Shown: one piece after another, positions 11,748-27,100 of the stretch
How the letters are laid out: each line of letters starts with the position of its first letter
Position numbering within the stretch: position 1 is the first letter of the stretch
Assembly (NCBI GenBank): GCA_014526335.1
Contig: JACTAT010000039.1
Coordinates: 7,183,604-7,247,603, forward strand
Direction of reading: 5' to 3'
From: Chrysaora quinquecirrha
Taxonomy: Eukaryota; Cnidaria; Scyphozoa; Semaeostomeae; Pelagiidae
DNA length: 64,000 nucleotides
Translations under genes and position numbers: made by a program
The notes under the pieces: model-generated
Databases searched by the model: none
What the model saw: only the letters and a program-made list of their open reading frames with translations
What the model was told of the DNA's origin: nothing

Positions 11748-12185
11748 ATGAAGTTTCCAATAATTGTGTTGCTGGCTGCTGGGGCCTTATCTGGTAAGTT
11801 CAAACTTAAATCTCTAATTTTCTAACTTTTATTTATTTCTAGTATTTACTTATCATAAGACCTCCAATCCTGCCCAATTTCGATTTTTGCTTTCTTTTCT
11901 TCAACTTTCGATTTTATGCAGATTTTTGAACACTTACTTATTTAGATTAAACTCCAAAACAATAAGCATACTTCGCCGTTCTTGAAAATATATTTTTTCT
12001 CTTATAACTTAACTCTTTCTCTAACTTATCTGCTAACTGTAACAATAAAATTTATACGAATTACTGTAGCCTAGTATCTTTTTTATTTGTTTCTAAAATT
12101 CACTTTTTCTCCCTTTTAGCCCCCTTCAACCTCGACGAATTCAACAAATGGGTTCCATCGTTCCTTGAAAAAGACGAGTGTATCG
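11748..12185 (+). CDS. Apolipoprotein gene exons 1-2 (signal peptide and mature N-terminus)
   Basis: Exon 1 (11748-11793) encodes the signal peptide and stops after one base of an Ala codon at a GTAAGT donor. Exon 2 (12120-12185) follows the CCCTTTTAG acceptor and encodes APFNLDEFNKWVPSFLEKDE. Signal peptidase would cut after ALSA. An in-frame first exon holding only a signal peptide is usual for this family. The 2.7 kb intron 2 (12186-14886) holds an M2-type MITE and other repeats. Confidence 0.85.
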
Positions 12186-15100
12186 GTATGTACAACTTCT
12201 TATTTCATTTCTTTTGCATTTCCGATTTCCGGTAAATTGCTTGCCTGGGAAACTCCCTTCAGGTCCGCTCACACTTTAAAAACTTTTGATTTTCTCAGTT
12301 TTTCCTTATTAATTAAACAAATTTGCCTGAAACTCAAATCTGAAGCCCTATCTTTTCATAAAAAGTCCACTTTTCGTTTGTTTTGCAATTTGTTTAACTT
12401 TTTGTTTAGACCAAGTTGAAAAGCGGATATAAAAATCAGCTGATCTAAGCCGAGTCACGAGATTCCTTTATCCTCCTAGTGTATGCAAATGAGGCATTGT
12501 GTTATGTGAGGGTAGGACCTGTGGAATTTCTCCATATGTATGCATATTGTTAATTTACGACTTGAAAATGGAATTATTTTGAAAGTTTTCAATACAGTAT
12601 TGTATGTTAAATTTCAAAACATTTCGTGATTTGAGCTTTGAAGTAAACAAACAGCAAAAGCAATATTTTTTATTGCTCGCTGCTTGTAACTGTCCTCTTA
12701 TAGAATTCACTCAGTTGTCGACTGTTTTCTGGGGTTTCAATAACAAGGAATAAGCTATCTTGATTAGAAACTAGATTTCGGTGTTGTTTAGGTTAAGATG
12801 GCGTCTTGGTCTTTTCGACCTTTGCTCAATGCTCAGGCAACGTCTGCGAAGGCATGCCTGGTAGCTCGACGTATCATTCATCCTCTTTAGCTATCCCTAG
12901 CCAGGTAATAGAGCAAAGAAGACAGAGAAAACCGGGTTAGGTGACATTTGGGGGTCTGTCTTCAGGTCTTAGGATGCCAGTGCTTTCTTCTCTAATCCTC
13001 TACAGAAAGCCCATTGCTTTGTAACTTTTTGCAATTACTGTGAACTGCTAAAAGGAATTTTCGTATGGCAGTTAACTCGCATCAAAGTACCTTTCTTTAT
13101 TAATTGCAATTACAGTACAGAATAATTAGAGTTTAGAGACACCGATATCGAAAACTCCAGATATCGTACAGTAATGTTGCTTGAAACATTGCCAAAAGCG
13201 AAAGCCCTCAGTCCCTCAGAAATGGAAAAGTGTTTTTTTTGGCCAAGAATTGAAACCCGATGCTTGGGGTGATCTTCAAGATTACATTACATCAGTCCAC
13301 TTTAACTGTACTTTATACTTTGTACCTTCCTTTTGTTTTGTGGGACTCAAGGATTTTGGACTTTGAAATGACACTGTATACAATTTGTACTTTGATCCGG
13401 TCTAACGGAAAAGATCAAGTTTCTTTATTCTTTCATGGAGGACCTTTTGTATTATCTTGAATGCTTTTTGTGTTTTCGAAAACCACAAGAATTGCGTCAC
13501 CAGCAAAAACCACCTATGTATTTTCATGTGTGGGCTAGGAGTAAAAATCCCACAAGTTCTCGAAGTTCTTTTCGTGAACCTTCTTAAAAACGTCCAAGGA
13601 GATCCTTTTGTTTTTAAAAATCCCCTGAATTGATCTCTTAAAGAAGTAATTCCCTAAGAATTTCTCTCAAAGCTCGAAGATCCCTGGAAATCCCCTGGAG
13701 TGATCTCTTAAAGATGTTGTTCCCCAAGATTGTCGTAGGGTTCGCTGATCCTATTGTTGGACACGCTAAATTTTTTTATTCCCAGCAAAAAACAAATTTC
13801 GAATTCGAATTACACTCTTTATTTTAATAAGCAACTGTTCAATAAGCAACCAGGGCTGAAATTTTGTTAAAATTTCTGGTGAAATAGCTTTCTTTATACT
13901 GTACATCCTTGCAAACGTATCAGTTACATTGAGAAGCCAGAAAAGAGCCAAAATAAGAGGTTTTAGGTGGTACCAGGCATTCTGTGGCGGCTGAAATCCT
14001 ACATATGTTAAGCAACTCATGAGGGCTGGACCAAAGTCAAGTTGCTTATTGAAAAAAAATTGTACTATGATCTCGGATCTTGAAAGTTTAACTACAAATT
14101 GAACAAAAATGAACCTTTTTGAGAGAACAAAAATAGCGCTCGCAGCATCACATGACAGAAAGCTGACTCCACACCCAAACTTGCCCAGGCTTGTTATAAG
14201 GATGTTGTTATAAAGTTCACCTGACCTTCCAACCTCACAATTGGTTTATTGTTCTGGTATATTTACGCTCAAAGCAACATCTTTTGTGAGGTGAAAAACA
14301 GTACAATATTGTTATCAAGATTTTGTTTTCGTGTTTTCAAAATAAGAATAATCCTGGAACAAATAAGGTTTTCCCTATTCTGTGGTTTTCCGGTCTGGTT
14401 TTTAGCGATTTATGCCCGGTTACGCGGGATCTTCGGTCCGGCTCTTTTGTTTCCTACCGGCAGCTTTCGGTTTCTATTTAGCTTGCCTCCTGGTCAATGG
14501 TTCATGACATGAATAAATTTACTGTCCTTGTGTTGTCCCTCTTTTTTCGGGGGTACTGAGGGTCTTTGGGGCATTGGTCCAAGGCACAAAAGAGGGGTTA
14601 GCATTCATTGTTGTGAATCGTTTGGGTTTATTGAACAAAGGGGGGTTAGTCTTGATTTTTAGGGGCTTTAAGCGTCTTTGGGCTCCATTGGTCCAAGGCA
14701 TTAAAGGGGGTTAGTCTTCATATTAGGGGGTCCTTGGGCTCTCTTTGTCTTTGACACTAAAGGCTTCAGGGCTCTTTCTTCAGTTTTTCTTTATTTTTGT
14801 TAACTAACTTTGAATTCTTTCGTTTTTAGACCATTTCTTCATTATTCTTCATTTCTGTTGTTTAACCTAAACTATTGTGTTTTCAGATCCTCATCTGAAG
14901 GAAGATGTGACAACCATTTACAGTTATGAAGGTGAAACCCTTAGCACTGTGCAAGGATCAACGTCTGATAGCACAGGCTTAAAATTGAGGGCAAAAGTAC
15001 TTATTCACCCTCAAGGAGCATGCCGATATCGCATGCAGGTTAGTTGAAAATTAAGTTGCTTTTATGTTATTTGTTTATGTATTTGTTTATCTACAGCATC

Positions 15101-18100
15101 TGTTTACTTCAATTTGTGATGTATCTGTTGTTTTTCCTTGGTTTTGTAATTGCTTTGTTATTGCTATTGTTATTACATCTTTCTTCTCTTTTGTCATTGT
15201 CATTTATATTGTTATTGAATTGTTATTGTTATTGTTGTTATTTTATTTTTATTGTTATTTGAATTATCTTTCTTATGGTAATTGTTATTGTTATTGTTAT
15301 TTTATTATCATTGTCATTCTTTCTTTTGTCATTCTCATTTCTATTGTTATTTTATTGTCATTGTTACTTGTATTTCAACTGTTATTGTTTTAATTATCAA
15401 TTAGGTCATTGTTTATTTTCAGTTTTGCTAAATTTTCTTTTACTGTCACATTGTAATTTCCTCATTTTGTTATTTATATATTTGAGTCCAGAATTCTCAT
15501 AGATCCTTTTATTTTGGTTGACAGATCAACAACCCAGAGCTCTTAGCGAAGAGCAAGAACCAAAAGCGTTTCCAGACCGCTGAAGAGTCTAGGAAATTCA
15601 GCAGAGAGCTTCAAGCTCAAGACCTCATCTTCCAAACATCTAAAGGAAGAATAACAAAGCTGTTCCCTGCAGCTGGAGAAGCAGTCCACGTTCTCAACAT
15701 CAAAGAGGTATTCTCAGTACACTGCAGCTTGATTACGCTGCCAAAGAAGAGACTGATGTTAATGGACATTGCAAGGTTGATATTTTCAAACAAGATGGCA
15801 TTGTCTACAAATCAAAACAGCTGTCAGACTGTACTGAGCGTGCCCATAATGAACTTGGAATCCAGACTGCTACTTTTGCTCACAGCAAAATGGTATGTTT
15901 AAATCAAATTTTATTTAATTGCCTCAAATTAAATCACTGTCTTCATTACTATAAGAATTGCGATAAACAGCTGAAACATTTTGGGGAATACTAAAAGCTT
16001 CTTTCGTCTGACACTCCTCAGAGTATAATTGTCAGAAACAGACCGAAACAAAAACTAAAGCCGAATTTATACTTAGATGCGGTTTGAAATGCACCAATCA
16101 GAAAGAAAAGCTGAATTGGCATTGTGTTTTTAACACCAATCAGTTTTTGGCAAGCAGAACAATGAAAACTAATTGAAGAGTCCAAATGAGAAAACGAACT
16201 CTTTCTGTCTAAACAGAACCGGCTTTTAGGTTTTGATGTAGACAGATTCCAAAATGCTGAGATGAAACATGGGGAGAGTGACAAGCGAAAAACGTTTTAG
16301 TATGCCTGAAAATGTTTCCACTGTTTATTGCAATTCTGAAATTGTGTACAACTCGAAAACTGTTCCCTGCATTTTCACATCACCTTGATTTTTCATAGTG
16401 TATTGCCTTCACAGTGTAAGAGAACCCTTGACATCCTAGTTGATTGCTACAGAATTGTTTTTTCTCCAGAGGAAGAGAGTTCATTTGCTCATAGTTGAAT
16501 AGTTAATTGTTTCTGTATTTTAGCCCATCAAGCCACTCAACTCCACCAGTACTTGTGCATACAGCATTGAAGACAGTAAAATCATGTCTGTCGAATGCCT
16601 TGAAAGCCACATCTTCCGTCCCTTCTCTGCTGGATACAAAAGACCCGCTGGAGCTATCACCACTGTCAAGCAAATTTTAAAGCACATTGGAGAGAAACAA
16701 GGAGGAAGAGTTGATGTTTCCTTAGAAGCAAAATCAACAGAGGGCGTCTCTCTTGTTTATGAACATGAATCCGAAGAAATGAAACCTGATAATAGTATTG
16801 TGGAAAGAATTGATAATGTTATGTCTGCTCTGGTTGATACTGCAAAGAAGAACAACCTCGCTGCCAAACAAAGCTCTGCTCATGAATTTACCCATCTTGT
16901 CAATTTGATGAGGAAGCTTGACAGCAAAAGAATGACCCCCGTCATGGCAAAATACTTTGATTGTGATAAGAGTGGTGTTTGTGGTTCATCAGACAGTGAT
17001 CTCAAGAGCGTTTACAGGTAAATCATAGTAATCAGCTTTGTTATTGTCATTGTTATAGTCGTAATAATTATAATATAAATCATTGTCATGATCTCCATCA
17101 CTGTAATCATCATCATATATGACCATCATCACCACAATCAACACCACTGACATATTCATCATTGCCAACATTATCATCATCACAGTCATCATCATCGTCA
17201 TTAGTATCATCTATTTTATGACTACCATTATAATGATAATCATCACCCTAATCATAATTATCGTTTGCATCATTATCATCATCATATAATAATCTCTGTC
17301 ATTCATTATCGTAGTAATCATCTTCAAAATAATCATCCTCTTAAATCATTATTATCATCATTATCATTATCATCATGATTAACCATCATAATTGTCATCG
17401 TTGTCATCATCATCACCAACATCGTCATCATCATCACCACCATGATCATAGTTATCTTCTTTATCATAATCATCATCATTGGTATCTTTATCACAAATGA
17501 TTATCCCCATCGCCATCGTCTTCATCATCATCACCATCATCATCATCACCATCATCACCATCATCATGATCGCCATCATCATAATCTTCCTTCAAATTTT
17601 TCAAAGAATCAGCAACCTTCCACCACCGGCGACAGATTATTGCTCAAAATCAAATTTTCAACCTTACGAGATATTCCAGATACATAATTTACCTTCACCA
17701 TATTAATAGTTTATGTTTTTGTATCGTAGGCAATACATCCTCGACTCTCTTACATACTGTGGCACACCAACATGCGTCTCTGCTGTCCATGATGTAATCA
17801 TTGATGGTGAAGTAACTGGCGAATACATGAACATGTTCTTACAAGGCATTTCCCTTGTGGCAAAACCAACCAAACAAATGATCAAAGATGTCCTCAACAT
17901 TGCTTCAAAGAAATCCTCACGCCAAGCTTTCCTCTCCCTTGGTACCTTACTCAGAAGATACTGTGGCAACAACCCTGAGGGATGTCAGTATGGCAAACGA
18001 AATCCAGTCACCCAAGCTGAGCTATTCTTGGAGAACAAACTCGGAGATAGCTGCATTGATGAGTATGATTATGAACGTGCTGAGGAGATCTTGATGGCTC

Positions 18101-21100
18101 TTAAGGCGATTGGCAATGCTGGTAGACCAACAAGAGCTGTCAAGACGTTGCTCAAATGTGCCCAGAACTCACAGCTGATTAACGTCACAACTTCTGCGCT
18201 TGAAGCACTCAGACACATGCCATGCAGCGAGGATGTTGCGAGCATTCTACATGGTATTTATGGAGATGTTAGCGTGAACATAGAGAAGAGGATCCAATCT
18301 TATTTGGCCTTGATGAAATGCCCAACTGAAAGCACCATTGCTAAGATCGTTAAACAGTTAAAGAATGAGAAAAGCAACCAAGTTGGATCATTTGTTCTGT
18401 CTCATTTGGATAACATTAAGAAATCATCTGACCCACGTCATACAGGGTACGTTTTTATTATGTCTCTTCTCTGAGAAATTTCTTTTCAACTGTTCTTCAC
18501 ATAAAGAGAAGTAAGAAACATTAACAGGAGTTAACGATCTTTCATCCATTGTCACTTGACAGTTATTGACACTTGATAGTTTATGAAGCTTGAAGGACCT
18601 TCGCCTTGGAGAACCCTCATTCTACAATTAAATGAACATGTTATTGACTCCATATAATCATTGTTCAGTGACTACCGTTCAGGCTGGCTCGTGTAGACAA
18701 AGAGTCCGTTTTCTCACTTGGACTCTTCAGTTCTATTCTATTGTTTAGTCAATTATGTCGGTCCGTTTCTGACCATTTATGTCTGACGAGTCTAGAGAAG
18801 CTTCTGCCGTTATTTTTTATCGTTATTTTTTCAGAAACAATTAGTCAATTTTTAAACAACTAACCAAGGCCAAAACAACCGACTAAGGCCAATTTAAAAC
18901 AAGTATATCTTAACCAATTCCGCCGTTGTCAATTATTTTGATCTGTTCCAAACGTTTATACTCTGAGAAGTGTAAGACGAAAAAAGCTTTCAAGTATGTC
19001 CAAACATGTTTCTGCTTTTTATGGTAAACTTCAAGCTATAGATATTTTGAGGTCTTACATGGATTCTTTATGTCGTTGAATGGCAAGGTATGTTGTGTGT
19101 TTATTAACTGTCTCTGAAATTTGAGTATTCGACATTCTTTTCAGGACACAAGAGCTACTTTCCTCTGTCTTCAAAGTCGAGGAGTTCAAGAAATTCGATT
19201 TGACAATGACACGATTCTCAAAAGCCTTAGAAGGCTCCCTTTACTCAAAATACCTCAGATCTGGAGCAACCGTTGAAGGCCATGTCATCTACGATTCTGA
19301 CAATATTCTTCCAAGAAGTGCACTGTTCAATATGACAGCCAACATTCTCGATGTCCCAGTGAACATGATTGAAATGGCTGCACGTGTAGAAGGAGTTGAG
19401 ACATTAATGGAAGGTCTATTTGGAGCATATGGATACTTCCCTGATGACAGTATCATGAAAGTATTCAATGTAACATTCACCAAAGATGATATTCAGAAGC
19501 TTAGATCAAGAAGAAGTGCTGAAGAGGGAATCGATGAGAATATTGCTGATATGCACGAGAAGGTAGGGTGCTTCGTTTGTGTTTCTCCTGTATTTCTAAG
19601 ATGCCCTATGCATGTGTTATACACGTCTTCTACACGTGTGATTCATGTTTTCTACACTTGTTCTTCATAAGTTTGCACGTTTTGTACATGCGATACTTCT
19701 CATCAGTCTTCCTTCCCGCACTTACCTGTTTAATCCATCGGCTTACCAACTTAATTTCTATAACAATTTCACCGAGTAATGATGTTTGTCAGCAAACTGT
19801 GTTTCTTGACTATTTATTTCTTCTTTTGTAATTCCTATGATGAATCTAGATAACTAGTAATGATGCTTGCAAGCCCATCACTGAATTTGTTCTTTCTTCT
19901 CTCAGGTTAACAAGAAACCAACTCGTCCTGAAGGATTCTTGACAATGAAGGTCTTTGGACACGAAATGAGAGTCTTTAGCTATGATGACATCATGTGGGC
20001 AGCTGATGAGATCGATAACATGAACGTAATTGAGCTTCTCCTCAAAGTAGCAAAGGGTGGACACAAGACTTTCACAAAGAGCGTCATGTTCCTTGAAATG
20101 ACCCACACTGTTCCAACTGCAATTGGTTTACCAATGAAACTCAAATTGACCGGCTCTGCTGTTGGTTCTATGGAAATTGATGGTAAATTTGACATCAGAA
20201 ATATGTTCTGGGGACCAAGTTCTCTTGAAGTAAAAGGATACGTAAGACCAAGGTGAGAGGCAGTTTTTTTACCCGTATATCTGATTCACATTCCCTCCAA
20301 CGTAACATCGACCATCTTCATCTCGTCTCCGCTAGCTAATTATTCTCTGGGCCTATTCTTCTGAACCTATTCTTCTGTTGTCGGTCTTTTTTCATAATAT
20401 GTGTTTTTCGAAACCATTCTCCGAAAACGGTAGATTTTCGAGCATTCCAAAACCTTATGGTGTCAAAAGCAGAAGGTTTACCAGACTTTCGAGAGATTGA
20501 CAGTTTGAAGTTTGAACGAGCAATGGTAAAGCTATATTTTAGCTTAATAAATTTGTAGGTTCCTCAGCTAGTTCTATAGATATAAATTTTGTAAGTTAGT
20601 TAGTTTGCTAGGTAGTATTAGGTTTAGCTGAAACCTTTTAGCTCATCACCGTAACGTAAGCATGTCGAATCTTTTTATGCCTTAATAACTTTAAATCTAA
20701 ATACTTTATCTGTTGTTGGTCTTGACTTATTTTTTCCCTTCTCATTTCAGTGCTGTTGTTGAAGTTTCCGGACAGATGGGAGTTCACAGTCATTTCATCG
20801 ACACTGGAATATTCGTAAACACTTCAATGTTTACATCACAAATGATGAAAGGCTCAGTTGTTTACAAGGAAGGACAACAATTCAGAATCAACATCGATGC
20901 CCCTGAAGAACCCATTGAATTTTCAACGTCTCGTAAGTAGTTTAAACCTTGCTTCTGTTTCTCCTTATTTCAAAGGCTTGTTTGTTCCTATGGTGAAACA
21001 GCCTTCACTTTAAACCCGTCCGTAACTTACTCTGTCTGTTGTGCTGTATGCTCCAAAAATATTGAAGCGATTTACGCATGATATCCATCATGCTGTCAGT

Positions 21101-24100
21101 AAGCAAGATGGATTACTTAATGAGCCAATATTGCAAATGCATATACATGAATATGTCTCATTGATTGCAACTTTTACGTTTTATGACTCGCATGCTTGAC
21201 ATTTACTGAGCATTCTATAGGTCCTAGATCGGTTAACGAGTATTAGCTTCGGAGTGCGAGGCAAAAGGCTGCAAAATTAAATCAGAAATTATAGCTGCTT
21301 CGAGCGCTGGTAACAAGTAAAATTCCTTGCTTGCTAGCTGGAAAGTAAAATCTACAAACAAGTCAAACACTTTGGATTTGTCACGTTGCAATTCTGCAAC
21401 AGCTAAAGAATATCAAGCAGCAAGATGCAGTTCCCACTTTACAAATGAGTTTGGTTTAATGACCTCAAATTTGTACAGATGGGATTGGAAGCTCCTAGTT
21501 ACTGAAATAGAAAGTAAATGTAAGTAGAATAGTAAAAATGGAGTAGTCTCTGTAACAATCCTTCTCATCTTTCTAGATCCACTCCATACATGTTCGTTGA
21601 CGAGGAAGCCACATTGATCGAGGGTGCATCAAGACGAATCTCTCCTGATTTCTGCTTGAACTCCACCATGGTCCTTGGTTTGGGTGTCTGCACCAGCATG
21701 GCTGTCCCAGTTGCTTTCCGTGACTACGAAGCACCATATTTCCCACTGTCTGGACCTGCTCATTTTGGCATGCGCCTTAGTGAAAGCTGATCCCAAGCTT
21801 ACGACCTATCAGTTCCTTGTCTCTGTCAGCAAGACCACAGGTGGCTCAGGACGTCAACTGCTTGGATCCTTCGAGATCGGAACACCTGGAGCAACCTACT
21901 CAAGAAGAATGTCTGGTGTTATCAAGTACACTGAAACCAGGAAAGTTAGAAGTCTGACAATTGGTAGCCTGGAAGCAAATAACAATGCGGAGTTCACCGT
22001 TTCCTATCACAATGATACAAACCGATTTGAAATCGACTTCAGCACGAATGTCATCACTAACAAGCCGATCAAGATGAAGCTGCTTTATTTCAATGATACA
22101 AGCTTCATTGCCAAGGAAATGGGTATCCTTGCCTCTGCGGAATACGACTGGTACAAATTCCAACATGTCAGTAAATTTGTTAGAAAGACTGAATCTGGTT
22201 CCTACTTGCTGCATACTAAGACTACCTACTGGCCTAAGAAGCACCTGACTGGTGAAATTGAGTACATGCCAAAGACGAAGTCATTGTCTGTCAGAATGGA
22301 TGCCAATCAGTTTAACCAGAGGCTGATCATGAATGGAAGATTCGTATCAAGTGAATCAGAAAAGGCTTGAATTTCACCGTCACCAGCACCATGGCAAAAG
22401 CATCTGTATACGCTGGCATCAAGAACACAGACAGTGAAAAGAAATTCATTATCAGCACATCGTGCCCACGTGGAATTCGCCATGTGTTCTCCTGGGGTTA
22501 CTACAAGACTGTCTCAAAACACGAGCTGAGATTTGATGCAGATATTGCAGGAAGAACTGCCGCCATGTATGCTGGTTACAGCAATCTGAGAACAGGTTGG
22601 CATGGAGTGAAAATAGGTGCATCTTTCCAGAAGAACGTCATTGGTGTCATGACAAGTTACAACATGGAAAGCAAATTCGATCAACAAGCTTGCGTTATTG
22701 CTTTCTACAATGACAAAAGACCAGCCAAGACTTGTCTTGTCCTGAGTGAAATCCCATCAACTTATGAAACACCAGCTTTCAAACGACTAACATGGTCTGT
22801 TGAAGTGCTGAAGAAAACCGCTGAAATGACCTTGGATTACAAGACAACTGATAGCTCGTATGCTTTGACTTCAACAATGTTCTGGCAATCAAAAGAAATG
22901 ATGAAGAACACTTTGGAGCTGATGTACGGTTCTATGTGGGATAGCCAATTGAAGATGACAAGCACTATTGGAAAGAGATCAGTATCTTCCAGATTCTTCA
23001 CGACAACAAAAGGCGAATTGTCGCTGTTTGGAATTGAGGCTCTTGGCTTTAACCAGATGGTCAAACTGCAAGGAACATACTCCAAGACTACCAAGAGAGA
23101 CGCCGCAGTACATGGCGTGATCTTCGAAGGATGGGTCAACAACAAGCTGCCAGTAAGCTATACCTTCTTGGTTGAATACTCCAAGAAAGCCAAGGGTGTC
23201 ACTTCCATCTTGAAGTTCAAAGAATACACTGCGAAATCGTCATTGATCTGGCTTCGTCCCACATCCTCTGAATACTCCATCGTTTCAGATACATCAATCA
23301 CCAAGAAAGATTTTGTGATTTTCGCAAACAAGATGACTGATATCTTTGTTATTGGTGATTTAGAGAAGGCCTACAAGTTCCTTTGGGAGTTCACAGTCTG
23401 GAATAAGAACTTCAAGTATGGTTATGATATCACCTATGAGAATCAATCAACAGAGAGCACATCGTCTTATGCAATCACAACTGGAGTCGACTATGCAAAA
23501 ACAAGAGATCATCAATGAAGACTACATTCTCAAACAGCAAAGAATTGGTCGAGGTTGTTGTTGATGTCAATTACCTACCAGGAAGAAAAGTCTCACACTT
23601 TGCAAGATACTCAAAAACTGCCAAACAATTTGATGTATCCATTGAGTTCCTACCCAAAATGTTTGTGAAGTTGATGGGTCGTTTAGACCAGACTGAAGGT
23701 GGAAGTTCACCACTGATTTGAAATTCAGCTGGGCCGACTACGAAAGATCAATGCAGTGGATTACATCGTATGTCAAGAAAGCCGACATCAAAGGCTTGAA
23801 TTTCGAATTCACAGCTTTCAAGCAGAAGTTCTTTGTTGGTGCTGAATACAACAAGAAATCCAAGACTGTTATCTTTACTTTGACAGCCTTCAAGCGATCT
23901 ATCCGATTGGTGACCTTCTGGCTCCAAAGCAAGGGTTTGGCTGGTATGAAGCTGACGACCGAGAAACTCGAAGGCAATTTAATTGTCCCTACTGAAATTA
24001 TCGAGACAGTTGTCCAGTTCTCAAAGACCCTTCTAGCATTTGAGATGAGAACAAGCAAGAAAAGCTACGTCAAGGGAATTGGCATCTTTGATAAGTCAAA

Positions 24101-27100
24101 GGGTGTCGCCTCTATGGAGTTATCTGTACTCAAGAAAAACATCTTCAAGATCATGGGTGAATATCTGAAATCACAGAAAACAGCTTTCTCTAGAGTCTTT
24201 ATTATGGGCAAGGAACGTTTCCAGATCTCGACTAAATACAGCGAAGAAGACAAGACTGTTCTTTTGAGTTTTGATGCCCTGAAAAAGAACTGGAATATCG
24301 TGTTCTCTGGTAAATGGAATGCTGAGAAGAAGGAAGTCACTGTCGGCTCTGAATTCATGAAGCGTGTTATTGGCTTCTCAGCGAGATTTGATCCTTACAA
24401 CTACGCTGCTGGTGCACATGTATTCTACCAGAAGAACATCATGGGATGGAGCATGCTGTATGACCCTAAAACGACCTCTTTAGTCTACAATGTTACACTC
24501 ACTCCACGTCTCTCTGGCCAGGTTGTTTTCCAAGTCATCGATGACCATATCATCTCTGTGACAATCCAGCGAAAGATTGGCGTTGAAGTTGTCAATGAGT
24601 TTGTTTTCAAGTACGAGCTAGGATCCTCAGCAAGCAGCTTTATCTTTGAGTGGAATAAAGACACAGTTCAAAAGATCAAAGACCTTGTTATGCCTGCATT
24701 GAAGAGTGGAGTGAAAGACGTCAAGGACATGCTGAAGAAGGTTATTGCGTTCAGCAAGACATTGAGCACTGATGTTGTTATCAAAGGCACAGCTAAAGTG
24801 TTCTCAATGATCAATAATGCCGATAAGACGTTTGATGAGTTCGATTTTGTTGCTGCAAAGAACCGAGCTGGAGAGATGATTGTTTCTGTACTGAAGAGAA
24901 CCGGAAAGCTGACTTCAGACTCGCTGAAAATGGCCAGCAAAGGACTGATGAAGCTCCACAATAAGATGCCTTATTACATGGAACAGACTGTGAAATACAG
25001 CAAAGAGGGAATGGCCATTGCAAAATCAACACTTGAAAGCTCTTACAAGATCGCCATGGCTGCATACAAAGTTGCGAAGAACATTACTGAGTCGGGAATG
25101 CCTGTTTTGAAAGACTGCTGTCAAGTTGGCTAAAGAGTTCAAAATCAGAGGCAGAACAACCGAAGCTATTCTCAAAGACTTCATCGAAATGATCAACAAA
25201 ATAGTCAAGTCTTACAAAGCTAATCTTTCCAAGCAGTTTGCCACATTGAAGGCTGATTGTCAAGATTATATCACAAAGACGAAAGTCCCATACACAAAGA
25301 GAAGTATTGGAGAGTTCTATGAAGAATATTCTACGAAGATCAAGACCTTCGATGTTGAGAAGAAGACTCGTGAATGGACGAAGAAGATCATGGAGATTAA
25401 AATCAAGGGAATGACAGTCACAGAGCATTTGGAAGTCCTGATGAAGAAGTTTAACGATCTTCCGGAAGATGTCAAGAAAGCAGTTCATTCTATGATCAAG
25501 ACAACAAGATTGAACGTGAAGAAGATGAAGAAAATGATCAGTAAAGTTGATTCATTCTTCAACCAATGACGAGATGTTTGATGAAGATACAGATTTCAGT
25601 GAAGAAGCATTTTGGACCACTTGTCACCAATTACAGAAAAATCCTTATGGCTGCTTTGAAGAAGAACTTCAATGATGTTTATCTTCCAGCTAAAGAAAAC
25701 ATCATGAAGGTTGTCAAGTTTGTAAATGAAGTCATTCTTCCTATTGTCAAACCCGTCAAGCCACTCTACATGAACATCAGAGATCAACTTCTGGCTATTG
25801 AAATAATGGATTATCCCGTTAGAACCCTGCTTAGAAATGTGGCTGGCAAGTATGAAACCCAGATGGAGAAGAAGCTCTCTGAGATGAAGACTATGATGAA
25901 CAGCTACGCACAGAAGATGAAGATTGATACCAGCTTGACTGCTGAGGAAATCGCTGATAAGATCATTGACAGAAGTGTGTTGTACAGCAAGAAGGCTATT
26001 GATGAGATCAAGAGAGTTTACAGCGAGAGAAAACAGATCTTTGCTGATGTTAAAGCCAGAACAACTGCAAAATGGAACGCTGTTTCTGATAAAATCAGTA
26101 ACTACATCTCGATGCCCATCCCAGACATGATCGAGGAGGCCTTTGTGAAATCTGGCAAAATTTCAATGTCCACAATGAAAGAAATTTCAATGTCCTAGAT
26201 CAGCTAGCTGAGATTGACGTCGCAACACCACTGAATAAAGCCTGGACTGCTCATTTGGAAAAGATTGAAGAACTGGGTGTCAACGCTAAGATCCTCAAAG
26301 CTATTGGAGCAGCAAAGAAAGTCAACGTCACTGAGACTATTTTGATGATAATTAAAGAATTCAGAAGCAAATCTGCTCTCATGTATAAGAAAATCGAAAC
26401 AGCAGTAAAGAACTACTACACTACTGCTGACAATGTTTACAAGTACATTCGCTCAATTCCCAAGAAAGACTTCGAGGAGTTCTATACAGAAGTCGAGACT
26501 CAGTTCCTGAGATCCCAGGCACGTCTGTATGAGCTTGTTAAGAAGATGTTTTATGATATGAAGAAGATGACATTGGCAGCAAAAACTGAAGCTATTAGAC
26601 TGTATGACGATTATGCTGTTACCTATGGTGCTACGCTGAAGGAATTGTATGCTGATGTGAAGCTGCGTTCACTCTTGGTGTATAATGACGTTAAAGATGA
26701 CTGTGTGTATGCCAGAGATCTTTACAAGGCCATCATCACTGGTATGGTCAAGGAACAATACGAGAAACTCCAGAAGTTGATGAAAGATAAATATGAAGAA
26801 ATGTACGCTAAAGCAATGGCTTTCTACAAGAAGTACGAAGACAAGACCTGGGAAGAAATCGCTATGAATGTTTACGATTTTGGAAAAGTTAAATTTGAGA
26901 AGGTTTACGCCGTTGCTAATGTTAGATTGGAACGACTCAGAACTGTGACGAAGAATGCTGTTGAGGTCATGAAGACGTTTTACGAGAAGGTTATGGCTAT
27001 TGCAATGAAAGAGAAGGCACGATTTGAGATGCTTTATAATGAGAAGATCAAGCCTGAGGTCACGAGAATGTACACAAAGGCCGTTGGCTATGGAAAGACG

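Noticed and set aside
15044..15502. Overlapping hydrophobic open frames resembling membrane peptides
   Set aside because: They arise from a TTATTG-type simple repeat in an intron of the apolipoprotein gene.
17379..17706. His- or Met/Asp-rich open frames
   Set aside because: They are translations of an ATC microsatellite in both directions.
23500..23730. Programmed ribosomal frameshifting as an explanation of the frame changes
   Set aside because: There are too many sites, of mixed direction, without slippery heptamers, and a similar one occurs in UBR7. Sequence error is simpler.
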